A stretch of 9,345 nucleotides of DNA from Lachnospiraceae bacterium (GCA_900770535.1 CAAHDV010000100.1:1-9345), one strand, 5' to 3'; shown: positions 1 through 5,202, counted from the stretch's first letter. Made by a program: numbers and translations. The notes: generated by a model from the letters alone, not told the origin.

Positions 1-1
1 A

Positions 2-69
2 ATTGCCTACGGCAATGGGATTTTTGCCTGCCAGCCTATGTTTTCTTACGGTCAGCGCAGTAAATGCGC
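2..69. repeat. Intergenic hairpin-rich stretch at the left edge
   Basis: Two small perfect hairpins lie downstream of the marR stop codon. One is ATTGCC-TAC-GGCAAT (2-16) and the other is GCGCA-GTAAA-TGCGC (55-69). No good T-run follows either on the minus strand, so neither is a convincing terminator. Together with the adjacent ACTGAACAGTTAC motif they look like part of a dispersed intergenic repeat of the kind common in Lachnospiraceae genomes. That is inference, because the window cuts the element. Confidence 0.35.
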
Positions 70-73
70 AAAC

Positions 74-526
74 CTACTGAACAGTTACCATTTTTTCAGA
101 TAACCATCGGACATTTTCCATGATCCGCTCATGAAAACCGGCAAAGCATTCCATCTCTTTCTCTGAAAATCCATCAAATATGCCTGCAAGAAACTGACGC
201 TGGATCGCATCGATGGAATCCGTTACAGGAATGCTTTTTTCACATAACAGGAGATGGATCCGGCGCCGGTCTGAAGCATCCGGCTGTCTTGTCACCAGTC
301 CTTTCTGAACCAGTGACTCCACTGCCTGGGAAACCTGCCCCTTGGACAGCATCCGCAGTTCCGCGATATCTGCAGCCGTATCCACACTGGGATTATTTCT
401 CAGAAAGGTGATGATGGTGGCCTCCATCATGGTAAGCTGGTGTTCCCTGCAGATGGTCTGGATGCACGCCTCATGAGATTTTGTGATAAAGCGCATGAGA
501 CGCAAAAATTCTGTTGCCTGAAGCAT
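74..526 (-). CDS. MarR-family transcriptional regulator
   Basis: A 150-residue cytoplasmic DNA-binding protein of usual MarR length. Family members bind palindromic operators as dimers and usually release on binding a small ligand. A dimerisation helix comes first (about residues 5-30). The winged helix-turn-helix follows: MEATIITFLRNNP, then ADIAELRMLSKGQVSQAVES as the recognition region, then the wing with the family-typical DASDRRRIHLLL. The start chosen is the ATG at 526, because GAAGGAGAA sits just before it. An in-frame ATG at 565 has no ribosome binding site and lies in a palindrome. The gene is divergent from the symporter, and palindromes at 565-598 suggest autoregulation. Its ligand is unknown. 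The last four codons and most of the stop fall within a repeated motif also seen at 2429-2442. Confidence 0.9.
   Translation of the reverse strand: MLQATEFLRLMRFITKSHEACIQTICREHQLTMMEATIITFLRNNPSVDTAADIAELRMLSKGQVSQAVESLVQKGLVTRQPDASDRRRIHLLLCEKSIPVTDSIDAIQRQFLAGIFDGFSEKEMECFAGFHERIMENVRWLSEKMVTVQ
75..91 (-). repeat. Copy 1 of the GTAACTGTTCAGTA repeat, overlapping the marR stop
   Basis: TACTGAACAGTTAC at 75-88 is the exact reverse complement of GTAACTGTTCAGTA at 2429-2442. In addition, ACAGTTACCAT at 81-91 recurs in the same orientation at 2448-2458. The minus-strand reading supplies the last four codons and nearly all of the stop of the MarR gene (V-T-V-Q-stop). A 14-bp exact match at the 3' ends of two divergent genes points to a mobile or dispersed intergenic repeat, but the family cannot be named from the sequence alone. 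Confidence 0.5.
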
Positions 527-564
527 ATGTTCTCCTTCCTTCTGTTCTTTTCTTTGTTCCGTCA

Positions 565-598
565 TTTATTTCAAAATAAAACTGTTCTTTTTTGAACA
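565..598. promoter_or_regulatory. Putative MarR operator pair
   Basis: Two adjacent inverted repeats lie between the marR promoter and its start codon. The first is TTTATTT-CA-AAATAAA (565-580), a perfect 7-bp-arm palindrome. The second is TGTTC-TTTTTT-GAACA (583-598) with 5-bp arms. Their centres are 18 bp apart. Size and AT-richness fit MarR operators, and the position just after the predicted transcription start suits autorepression. Binding is inferred. Confidence 0.5.
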
Positions 599-611
599 TT
601 TTATCATTTTC

Positions 612-639
612 ATTATACACATTTTATAAAGATCTGCAA
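612..639 (-). promoter_or_regulatory. Predicted marR promoter
   Basis: On the minus strand TTGCAG (639-634) and a perfect TATAAT (617-612) are separated by 16 bp. The start would fall near 605, immediately ahead of the palindrome at 598-583. The TATAAT is shared, as its complement, with a weaker plus-strand candidate (TTGAAC 592-597, TATACA 614-619). Confidence 0.6.
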
Positions 640-682
640 GCTGCACTTTATAAAATTGTATTTTTCCGAAGAATTTTTCCCG

Positions 683-741
683 TTTTTCAAAAATACACTT
701 GCTTTTCAAAAGTAAATCGTCTATGCTTCTTTTCAAGAAGC
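683..741 (+). promoter_or_regulatory. Predicted symporter promoter with overlapping inverted repeats
   Basis: TTGCTT (699-704) and TATGCT (722-727) are separated by 17 bp, giving a start near 734, about ten bases before the glycine aptamer. Three inverted repeats surround it: TTTTT-C-AAAAA (683-693), CTTTT-C-AAAAG (702-712, on the -35 and spacer) and GCTTCTT-TTC-AAGAAGC (725-741, on the -10 and start). The first two share the core TTTCAAAA with the palindrome at 565-580 before marR. This suggests that MarR may also bind here. Confidence 0.55.
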
Positions 742-744
742 AAA

Positions 745-843
745 CTCTGGAGAGTCTCATGTATGGAGCGCCGAAGGTGTACAGCACAGAATGTGCCAAT
801 CTCTCAGGCAAAAGGACAGAGCAGTCTGATGCAGCAATGCATC
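745..843 (+). ncRNA. Glycine riboswitch, single aptamer with 3' accessory hairpin
   Basis: This is a cis-acting RNA that binds glycine. It shows the family's conserved blocks in order: CTCTGGAGAG (745-754), GCGCCGAAGG (768-777), a GCACA-GAA-TGTGC hairpin (784-796), and CTCTCAGGCAAAAGGACAGAG (801-821, in two parts). P1 is CTCTG 745-749 with CAGAG 817-821. P2 is GAGAG 750-754 with CTCTC 801-805. No second complete aptamer follows. Instead there is a perfect GATGCA-GCAA-TGCATC hairpin with a GNRA loop (828-843), which fits the vestigial 'ghost' partner described for singlet glycine riboswitches. It precedes an alanine/glycine symporter, the expected target class. For an importer an OFF response to glycine is plausible, but direction is not proven here. 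Confidence 0.93.
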
Positions 844-857
844 CGTCTTTCCACACT

Positions 858-941
858 CTTTAGAGGGAGTTTTTCATCTGCGAAGGTGCAGTTGGAACAC
901 TTCCTTTTTTGTTTACAAAAAACCGGTTTTCTACTGGTTTT
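858..941 (+). terminator. Expression-platform hairpins of the glycine riboswitch
   Basis: Three terminator-like signals lie between the aptamer and the symporter. GAGT at 867-870 leads into a T-run and could pair with ACTC at 856-859 or with AAACTC (742-747) in the leader. GAAGGTG (882-888) pairs with CACTTC (898-903), with one bulged G, followed by C and six Ts (905-910). AAAACCGG (919-926) pairs with CTGGTTTT (934-941), with one G-U. The second is the best intrinsic terminator. Which one switches cannot be decided by eye. Confidence 0.5.
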
Positions 942-993
942 CTTCCCCCAGAGCTTCTATATAAACACCCCCACGGGAGAAAGAGTGAGTATT

Positions 994-2409
994 ATGTTAA
1001 GTAAAGTAAGCGCGTTTCTGAACTGGCTGGATGGTTTTGTATGGGGTGTTCCCCTGATCGTCCTGATCCTCGCAACCGGTATCTTCTTAACCATCCGTCT
1101 GCGCGGAATCCAGTTCCACAAGCTGGGCATGGCCTGTAAATACATGTTCCAGAATGAAGACGAGGGCCACGGTGAGGTCAGCAGCTTTGCTGCTCTTTGT
1201 ACCGCCCTGTCCGCCACCATCGGTACCGGTAATATCGTCGGTGTGGCCACGGCACTGGTTGCCGGCGGTGCCGGAGCACTGTTCTGGATGTGGATCGCGG
1301 CCCTGTTCGGTATGGCTACCAAGTACGCAGAAGGTGTACTGGCCATCAAGTACCGCACCATTGATGAAAGCGGCCATGTACTCGGCGGACCGTTCTATTA
1401 CATCGAAAACGGTATGGGCAAAAACTGGCGCTGGCTGGGCAAGATCTTCGCCTTCTTCGGCGCCGGAGTCGGTCTTCTCGGAATCGGTACCTTCACCCAG
1501 GTCAACGGCATCACAGCCGCAGCCGGAAACTTTTTTGACGCAAATAAAGAGCATGTGATCCATCTCTTTGGTCACGATTACAGCATTGCCATTGTCGTAA
1601 CCGGCATCATCCTGACCATCTGTGTAGCTCTGGTTGTGCTGGGCGGTATTCAGCGTATTGCAAGCGTTTCTTCCGTTATTGTTCCATTTATGGCAGTATT
1701 TTACATCATTGCCTGCATCGCGATCCTGGTATTAAACGCTGCCCGCATCCCGGCTGCGTTTGCTGAGATCATCCAGAGCGCCTTTGGCCTGCGTGCTGCT
1801 GCCGGCGGTGCCCTCGGTGCCGTGCTCATCGCCATGCAGAAAGGAATTGCCCGCGGTATCTTCTCCAATGAGGCAGGTCTGGGAAGCGCACCGATCGCTG
1901 CAGCTGCAGCTCAGACCAATGAGCCGGCACGTCAGGGTCTTGTTACCATGACCGGCACCTTTATCGATACCATCATTGTATGTACCATGACCGGCCTGTG
2001 CATCGTTCTGACCGGTTCCCACACCGCAGGTCTGGAAGGTGTCGCCGTTACCACCCGCGCATTCCAGATGGGACTTCCGGTACCGGCACAGTTTTCCGCA
2101 TTTCTTCTGATGATGTGCCTGATCTTCTTCGCCTTTACCACCATCATCGGATGGAACTACTACGGAGAGCGCTGCCTGGAGTATTTATCAAACGGAAGCC
2201 ATGGCGCAGTTATGGCATACCGTTTTCTCTACATCCTGGCCATCTTCATTGGACCGTTTATGACCGTAGAAGCCGTCTGGACCATTGCAGATATCTTCAA
2301 TGCCCTGATGGCACTGCCGAACCTGATCGCACTGCTGGCGTTAAGCGGTGTGGTCGTGGCAGAAACAAAGGACTACTGGACCAGAATCCTTGGAGATAAA
2401 CTCAACTAA
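994..2409 (+). CDS. alsT: Sodium:alanine/glycine symporter, AGCS family (AlsT-like)
   Basis: An integral membrane transporter of 471 residues, normal for AGCS proteins, which import alanine and/or glycine with Na+ or H+. The N-terminus (LNWLDGFVWGVPLIVLILATG) is typical. The family signature GGAGALFWMWIAALFG is at about residues 91-106. The conserved GIARGIFSNEAGLGSAP lies at about 284-300, followed by hydrophobic helices to the C-terminus. The open frame extends back to 592, but that part encodes the riboswitch and has no membrane-protein character. ATG 994 is taken as the start. GTG 985, in frame and five bases after GGGAG (975-979), is a serious alternative. The glycine riboswitch upstream supports glycine or alanine as cargo. 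The gene is monocistronic, ending at a strong terminator. Confidence 0.93.
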   Translation: MLSKVSAFLNWLDGFVWGVPLIVLILATGIFLTIRLRGIQFHKLGMACKYMFQNEDEGHGEVSSFAALCTALSATIGTGNIVGVATALVAGGAGALFWMWIAALFGMATKYAEGVLAIKYRTIDESGHVLGGPFYYIENGMGKNWRWLGKIFAFFGAGVGLLGIGTFTQVNGITAAAGNFFDANKEHVIHLFGHDYSIAIVVTGIILTICVALVVLGGIQRIASVSSVIVPFMAVFYIIACIAILVLNAARIPAAFAEIIQSAFGLRAAAGGALGAVLIAMQKGIARGIFSNEAGLGSAPIAAAAAQTNEPARQGLVTMTGTFIDTIIVCTMTGLCIVLTGSHTAGLEGVAVTTRAFQMGLPVPAQFSAFLLMMCLIFFAFTTIIGWNYYGERCLEYLSNGSHGAVMAYRFLYILAIFIGPFMTVEAVWTIADIFNALMALPNLIALLALSGVVVAETKDYWTRILGDKLN

Positions 2410-2428
2410 GCAAATTTTTACATAACCC

Positions 2429-2458
2429 GTAACTGTTCAGTACCCTCACAGTTACCAT
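2429..2458 (+). repeat. Copy 2 of the GTAACTGTTCAGTA repeat, with stem-loop
   Basis: GTAACTGT (2429-2436) and ACAGTTAC (2448-2455) form an 8-bp inverted repeat around an 11-nt loop. The segment 2429-2442 matches the reverse complement of 75-88 exactly, and 2448-2458 matches 81-91 directly. It lies just after the symporter stop, as copy 1 lies at the marR stop. Confidence 0.55.
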
Positions 2459-2474
2459 AACCACAATACAAAGA

Positions 2475-2516
2475 GCCCATAGAGGCTGCCTGCTGGCGGC
2501 TTCCATGGGCCTTTTT
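2475..2516 (+). terminator. Intrinsic terminator of the symporter
   Basis: GCCCAT (2475-2480) pairs with ATGGGC (2505-2510). Inside, GCTGCC (2485-2490) pairs with GGCGGC (2495-2500) around TGCT, and C plus five Ts follow (2512-2516). This is a clear rho-independent terminator. Confidence 0.9.
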
Positions 2517-2629
2517 CTTTGCAGTTCTGCTGCCATCACGGTGTCATGCGGCATTTTCCGTTCAGAAAATTCCTGTCCGTCTGCAGGAGTATCACATTGT
2601 CCGCAAATGGATAATGCAATTTATCCGTC

Positions 2630-2657
2630 TTGTCATATCGTATTTTCGTTGTATAAT
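2630..2657 (+). promoter_or_regulatory. Strong promoter directed antisense to the RHH gene
   Basis: TTGTCA (2630-2635) and a perfect TATAAT (2652-2657) are separated by 16 bp. Initiation near 2664 would run through the complement of the RHH gene (2678-2836). No credible ORF with a ribosome binding site follows; the first ATG (2680) opens only 17 codons. The 5' end could fold, with CAGGCG (2663-2668) pairing CGCCTG (2700-2705). The -35 lies in an inverted repeat, GTCTTGTC (2627-2634) with GACAAGAC (2671-2678). Confidence 0.5.
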
Positions 2658-2677
2658 AAAAACAGGCGCCGACAAGA

Positions 2678-2836
2678 CTATGTTTCATCAGTCCTGCTTC
2701 GCCTGCTTATATATTCCTTCAATACCATATTAATGTACTGGCTGAATGAGCGGTCATCTTCTTCTGCGTAATCTCTGATCGTCTGTATGATGTCGCTGTC
2801 CAGCGTGATGCTGACTTTCCCTTTTAGCGGTCTCAT
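2678..2836 (-). CDS. Small ribbon-helix-helix DNA-binding protein (Arc/CopG-like)
   Basis: 52 residues. KVSITLD (7-13) forms the family's beta-strand, DIIQTIRDYAEEDD (15-28) helix A, and SFSQYINMVLKEYISRR (30-46) helix B. RHH proteins dimerise through the paired strand, insert it in the major groove, and often bind tandem repeats as antitoxins or copy-control repressors. The ATG at 2836 is preceded by AAGGAGG (2851-2845) with 8-nt spacing, which is decisive. The open frame runs upstream to 2971 but has no other signal. It is divergent from a 100-residue protein, with three 10-bp direct repeats in between, the likely operator. A promoter (2630-2657) fires antisense across it. Confidence 0.8.
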   Translation of the reverse strand: MRPLKGKVSITLDSDIIQTIRDYAEEDDRSFSQYINMVLKEYISRRSRTDET

Positions 2837-2890
2837 GCCGTTATCCTCCTTCACTTTTGTACGGTTCACGGTGTTCGCAAACTTTTTTGT

Positions 2891-2899
2891 ACTATAGCA
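2891..2899 (-). promoter_or_regulatory. Extended -10 promoter for the RHH gene
   Basis: On the minus strand TGC-TATAGT gives an extended -10 (TGnTATAGT). No good -35 is seen at 16-18 bp, which is tolerable for an extended -10 promoter. The start would be near 2884, about 48 bases before the RHH ATG. Confidence 0.4.
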
Positions 2900-2910
2900 T
2901 GAAGGCGGAT

Positions 2911-2940
2911 TTGATATTGTTAAGTAGGATAAAGTATGAT
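2911..2940 (+). promoter_or_regulatory. Promoter of the 100-residue protein gene
   Basis: TTGATA (2911-2916) and TATGAT (2935-2940) are separated by 18 bp. The spacer and -10 are built from the tandem repeats at 2922-2951, so occupancy of those repeats should block RNA polymerase. Confidence 0.5.
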
Positions 2941-2951
2941 AAAGTAGGATA
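2922..2951. repeat. Three tandem 10-bp direct repeats (candidate RHH operator)
   Basis: AAGTAGGATA, AAGTATGATA and AAGTAGGATA run head to tail with one substitution in the middle unit. The 10-bp period is about one helical turn, which places identical sites on one face of the DNA, as expected for cooperative RHH binding. The array lies between the divergent RHH gene and its neighbour. Confidence 0.75.
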
Positions 2952-2975
2952 AAATCATTGAGGGAGATCATCCAA

Positions 2976-3278
2976 ATGAAATACGAATCTGCTTCGGATC
3001 AGCCGAATTCTTCTAATAAAAAACTATTATCCTGGGATGAACTGCTGGAAAAAGGAGCACTTTTGAAAGATACGATCCAGCGTCTCTCTCTGACGCCGGA
3101 CAGGCCTTATCTTGTCACCAAATCCTGCACGGACGGAACCTTCCAGAAGGGTGATCTGATCTTTCTGGAGCCCGGCCGTGACCTTTTTTGTCCCAAAACC
3201 GGCCGCCGTATCTCCCCTGGACAATGTGCACGGGATAATCTGGATTTTATCTGCATTCCTGCAGATGTTGATTCATGA
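2976..3278 (+). CDS. Hypothetical protein, 100 residues, divergent from RHH gene
   Basis: I do not recognise this protein. The ATG at 2976 has AGGGAG (2961-2966) nine bases upstream. The longer frame from 2958 would need a TTG start lying before that site. The first 16 residues are polar. LSWDELLEKGALLKDTIQRL (18-37) looks helical. Residues 43-96 look beta-rich, with YLVTKSC, KGDLIFLEPGRDLFCPKTGRRI and LDFICIPAD. Three Cys (51, 72, 84) are not spaced like a classical zinc site, though a fourth is at 93. There is no signal peptide or membrane helix. Its promoter is covered by the repeat array and it is divergent from an RHH gene, so it may belong to a two-gene self-regulated module. A toxin role is only a possibility. 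Confidence 0.65.
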   Translation: MKYESASDQPNSSNKKLLSWDELLEKGALLKDTIQRLSLTPDRPYLVTKSCTDGTFQKGDLIFLEPGRDLFCPKTGRRISPGQCARDNLDFICIPADVDS

Positions 3279-3282
3279 TAAC

Positions 3283-3322
3283 AGAAGGCCAGAACAGATT
3301 TTCACACCTGCACTGGCCCTCT
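3283..3322. terminator. Hairpin between convergent genes
   Basis: AGAAGGCCAG (3283-3292) pairs with CTGGCCCTCT (3313-3322), with one mismatch, around a 20-nt loop. It lies between the convergent 100-residue protein and DUF2812 genes and may end both. No strong T-run follows on either strand, so termination efficiency is uncertain. Confidence 0.4.
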
Positions 3323-3340
3323 ATTCATCTGATTTCGGTT

Positions 3341-4726
3341 CTATTGCTTCATCAGCGGTTCCAGAAATCCCTGCACCGCCTCTTCCACGCTGGACACATC
3401 GGTTCCTCCGCCGTAATCCAGAATGACCAGGCGGTTGTTATCACTTAAGATCAGCTCATCCAGTACAATTTCCGGCGCTTTCTCCGCTTCCTGCACAGCA
3501 TTCTGTTCCTTCTGCAATTCCTCCGCAGTTTTCCTGTCTGCTGCTATCACTTCCTGCGATTCCGTTTTTTCTTTTTCATCCTCTTTGCGTATGTTGTACC
3601 GATACCAGGAAATGGTCACACCGTCCGGCAGTGCACTTAACGTTCCCGGCACTTCCAGCTCCGTCACATCCCACCATCTGGACATATTCTTTGGATAGCA
3701 CGTTCTTGTCTTCTGAATAATCCAGGAGAAGCGGCTTTTGTAAACCGTCACAACCACCTGATTTCCAGCCCCGTCCACCTGAATATCATTGTTCTGATAA
3801 CTGGCAAATGCAGTCTGTTTCAGGTTCTCCTGTACCTCTTCATCCCCAGGCAGACGGTCGATCACTGCCCCGGACAGCGGCACCAGAATCATGCAGAGCA
3901 CAGTCACGCCGACCAGGTAACCGATCCAGTTTTCGCGGGAATCACCGCTTCCATGCTTCCGGAGCCAGTAAAGCACCAGATATGCGCTTCCCAGGATAAT
4001 CAGGCTGGACGTTACCGTGGTGACAACCATGCGGATGGAAAGGGAAAATACAATGGCAAGTGACACAGAAATCAGCACTCCAAGCAGGATCATCAGTCGT
4101 TTTTTGCTTCGCAGTCGCTTCTTTACATCCATAACCGGAAGATGACCTTCTTCTTTTAACATGCACGCACTGTCCCGCACCCAGCGAAGCAGATGCACAT
4201 AGGGAATCCCATAAGAAAAGATAAGCACCAGACTGAGGGTCATGGAAAACAGCGTCCAGGGATCGGTAAACAATTTTCCCGGATTCTGAAAGTACTGATA
4301 CACCAGCCAGCACTCCAGCACCACGATCAGCGGATAGAAAATACGGGTGGACCAGCCAAATACCAGGGCTTTCTGAATCAAAAACTGGTTTGCGTCACTC
4401 ATTTCCTCTGTGAGCTCCAGCGTTTCATCCGTAGTATAAAAAATCTGCCAGTTTGTACCGCTGCATTGAAGCTTCCATCCGGCGGCTTCACAGCGTTCCC
4501 GGAATTTTCCGGCGTCCCAGGAATCCGCCCCGGTCAGTACGGAGGTCTTCGGTGCCAGAACCGCCGCATAACGGCGCTTTTCCGGCTTACCCAGGCGGCA
4601 TTTCATGCCGGCTGTGCCAATGCTTTCCGGATACCAGCCTTCCAGAGCCAACTGTTCCAGATACTGACGCAGTGCGTCTGCCTCCCAGGGAGAAAATGTC
4701 CACCAGGTGTGTTTTGTCTGTTTCAT
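3341..4726 (-). CDS. DUF2812 domain-containing membrane protein
   Basis: 461 residues. The N-terminal ~125 residues fit DUF2812: FSPWEADALRQYLEQLALEG, then AGKFRERCEAAGWKLQCSG and NWQIFYTTDETLEL. Five membrane segments follow at about 129-146, 158-178, 210-230, 235-255 and 267-289. A soluble tail (290-461) contains a Glu/Lys/Gln-rich, probably helical stretch (380-420) and ends in EEAVQGFLEPLMKQ. The ATG at 4726 has AAGGAGG (4740-4734) seven bases upstream; the frame extends to 4801 without other support. DUF2812 genes often follow a PadR regulator gene. Here none lies upstream, where the importer leader begins in the opposite direction. The function of the family is unknown. The tail looks like an extra domain beyond the minimal DUF2812 unit. 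Confidence 0.8.
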   Translation of the reverse strand: MKQTKHTWWTFSPWEADALRQYLEQLALEGWYPESIGTAGMKCRLGKPEKRRYAAVLAPKTSVLTGADSWDAGKFRERCEAAGWKLQCSGTNWQIFYTTDETLELTEEMSDANQFLIQKALVFGWSTRIFYPLIVVLECWLVYQYFQNPGKLFTDPWTLFSMTLSLVLIFSYGIPYVHLLRWVRDSACMLKEEGHLPVMDVKKRLRSKKRLMILLGVLISVSLAIVFSLSIRMVVTTVTSSLIILGSAYLVLYWLRKHGSGDSRENWIGYLVGVTVLCMILVPLSGAVIDRLPGDEEVQENLKQTAFASYQNNDIQVDGAGNQVVVTVYKSRFSWIIQKTRTCYPKNMSRWWDVTELEVPGTLSALPDGVTISWYRYNIRKEDEKEKTESQEVIAADRKTAEELQKEQNAVQEAEKAPEIVLDELILSDNNRLVILDYGGGTDVSSVEEAVQGFLEPLMKQ

Positions 4727-4819
4727 TCTGCCGCCTCCTTCCGCTTTCACTGTTTTCTCTTTTCGTAACAGTTCCGTATTTTCACTGTCACGAGTAAACA
4801 TCCATTCACTTCTATTTTT

Positions 4820-4847
4820 ATTATATAAGATGTCACCCTCTCCGCAA
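4820..4847 (-). promoter_or_regulatory. Predicted promoter of the DUF2812 gene
   Basis: On the minus strand TTGCGG (4847-4842) and a perfect TATAAT (4825-4820) are separated by 16 bp. The start would be near 4813, leaving about an 87-nt leader before the ATG at 4726. Confidence 0.6.
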
Positions 4848-4916
4848 GAACACCAAGCTTACCCTTTTCTTACATTTCTGTTACGCGTCCACATACTTTG
4901 CCGGGGTGTTCTTCTC

Positions 4917-4945
4917 TTGTTTTTTTCTGCTTTCTGTGCTACAAT
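4917..4945 (+). promoter_or_regulatory. Promoter of the ABC importer operon
   Basis: TTGTTT (4917-4922) and TACAAT (4940-4945) are separated by 17 bp, and TGC before the -10 gives an extended -10. The start would be near 4952, about 365 bases before the first gene. That distance matches a long regulatory leader. Confidence 0.75.
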
Positions 4946-4966
4946 CCTTATCGGTTAACGGAATGC

Positions 4967-5155
4967 AATGTGAGGGGGAGCTCCCTGACATTACGATCAG
5001 AACGATACGGTTTTTGCGCTGCATGAACCGAAACAAAAAACAATTATCACGATGACGAAAACCAGATTGCGAGGGAGTCCGTGTTCCGGGCTGAGAGGAT
5101 CCCAGAGAGGATCGACCGTCCCCTGTCCGTATTCTGTCCAGATGCGGGCTGTCAG
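4967..5155 (+). ncRNA. Structured leader RNA, partly TPP-riboswitch-like (candidate variant riboswitch)
   Basis: Visible by eye: hairpin AATGT-G-AGGG / CCCT-G-ACATT (4967-4992); hairpin CGGTT / AACCG with inner TGC / GCA (5008-5030); AGTCCG / CGGGCT (5076-5092, one G-U); CTGAGAGG (5091-5098); GATCC / GGATC (5098-5113); GACCG (5114-5118); and GTCCGTAT / ATGCGGGC (5125-5149, two G-U). GGGA (5073-5076) can pair with TCCC (5119-5122), competing with one base pair of the 5076-5092 stem. The long-range pair CTGACA (4985-4990) with TGTCAG (5150-5155) would close the domain. The stem, CTGAGAGG, helical insert and GACCG follow the order of the pyrimidine-sensing half of TPP riboswitches. The CCTGATCTGG and CCAGCGTAGGGA blocks are absent, so a standard TPP riboswitch is not supported. 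A regulatory RNA is likely; its class is open. Confidence 0.6.
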
Positions 5156-5202
5156 CATTCTGTCTGAAAGTCACGTTCAGGCATGCTGCGGCATGCCTTT
5201 TT
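5153..5202 (+). terminator. Attenuator: intrinsic terminator with competing antiterminator
   Basis: The terminator is GGCATGC (5180-5186), loop TGCG, GCATGCC (5191-5197) and five Ts (5198-5202), a textbook form. The competing antiterminator pairs CAGCAT (5153-5158) with ATGCTG (5183-5188) and GTCTGAA (5162-5168) with TTCAGGC (5176-5182, one G-U), around loop AGTCACG with a 3-nt bulge. The two share 5180-5188 and cannot coexist. The antiterminator's 5' strand overlaps TGTCAG (5150-5155), the 3' strand of the domain-closing helix. Folding of the domain should therefore favour termination. Confidence 0.88.

Noticed and set aside
844..900. A second glycine aptamer (GCGAAGGTGCAG at 880-891 recalls the core)
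   Set aside because: The CTCTGGAGAG-like start and the CAGGCAAAAGGACAGAG end are absent. The segment is better read as a terminator stem.
592..993. N-terminal 134-residue extension of the symporter frame
   Set aside because: It runs through the promoter and glycine riboswitch, has no start signal, and lies before the normal AGCS N-terminus.
2627..2678. GTCTTGTC/GACAAGAC inverted repeat as the RHH gene terminator
   Set aside because: The loop is 36 nt and no T-run follows the stem on the minus strand.
2505..2771. 88-codon plus-strand frame after the symporter terminator
   Set aside because: It begins inside the terminator, has no ribosome binding site and overlaps the well-supported RHH gene on the other strand.
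4193..4768. 191-codon plus-strand frame opposite the DUF2812 gene
   Set aside because: Shadow of the DUF2812 coding frame. The minus-strand protein has a strong ribosome binding site, a domain and membrane helices.
5061..5149. A circularly permuted TPP aptamer, since CCAGATTGCGAGGGAG (5062-5077) resembles the family's 3' block and partly repeats at 5138-5149
   Set aside because: The CCTGATCTGG part needed before it is not found upstream, and the similarity is too short.
4953..5155. A standard TPP riboswitch
   Set aside because: The CCTGATCTGG and CCAGCGTAGGGA blocks and a clear P2 are missing. Only the CTGAGA side resembles the class.
4953..5202. T-box, cobalamin, SAM or glycine element before the importer
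   Set aside because: No TGGNACCGCG T-box, no B12 box, no SAM GAGGGA-CTGGCCC pattern and no glycine core are present.
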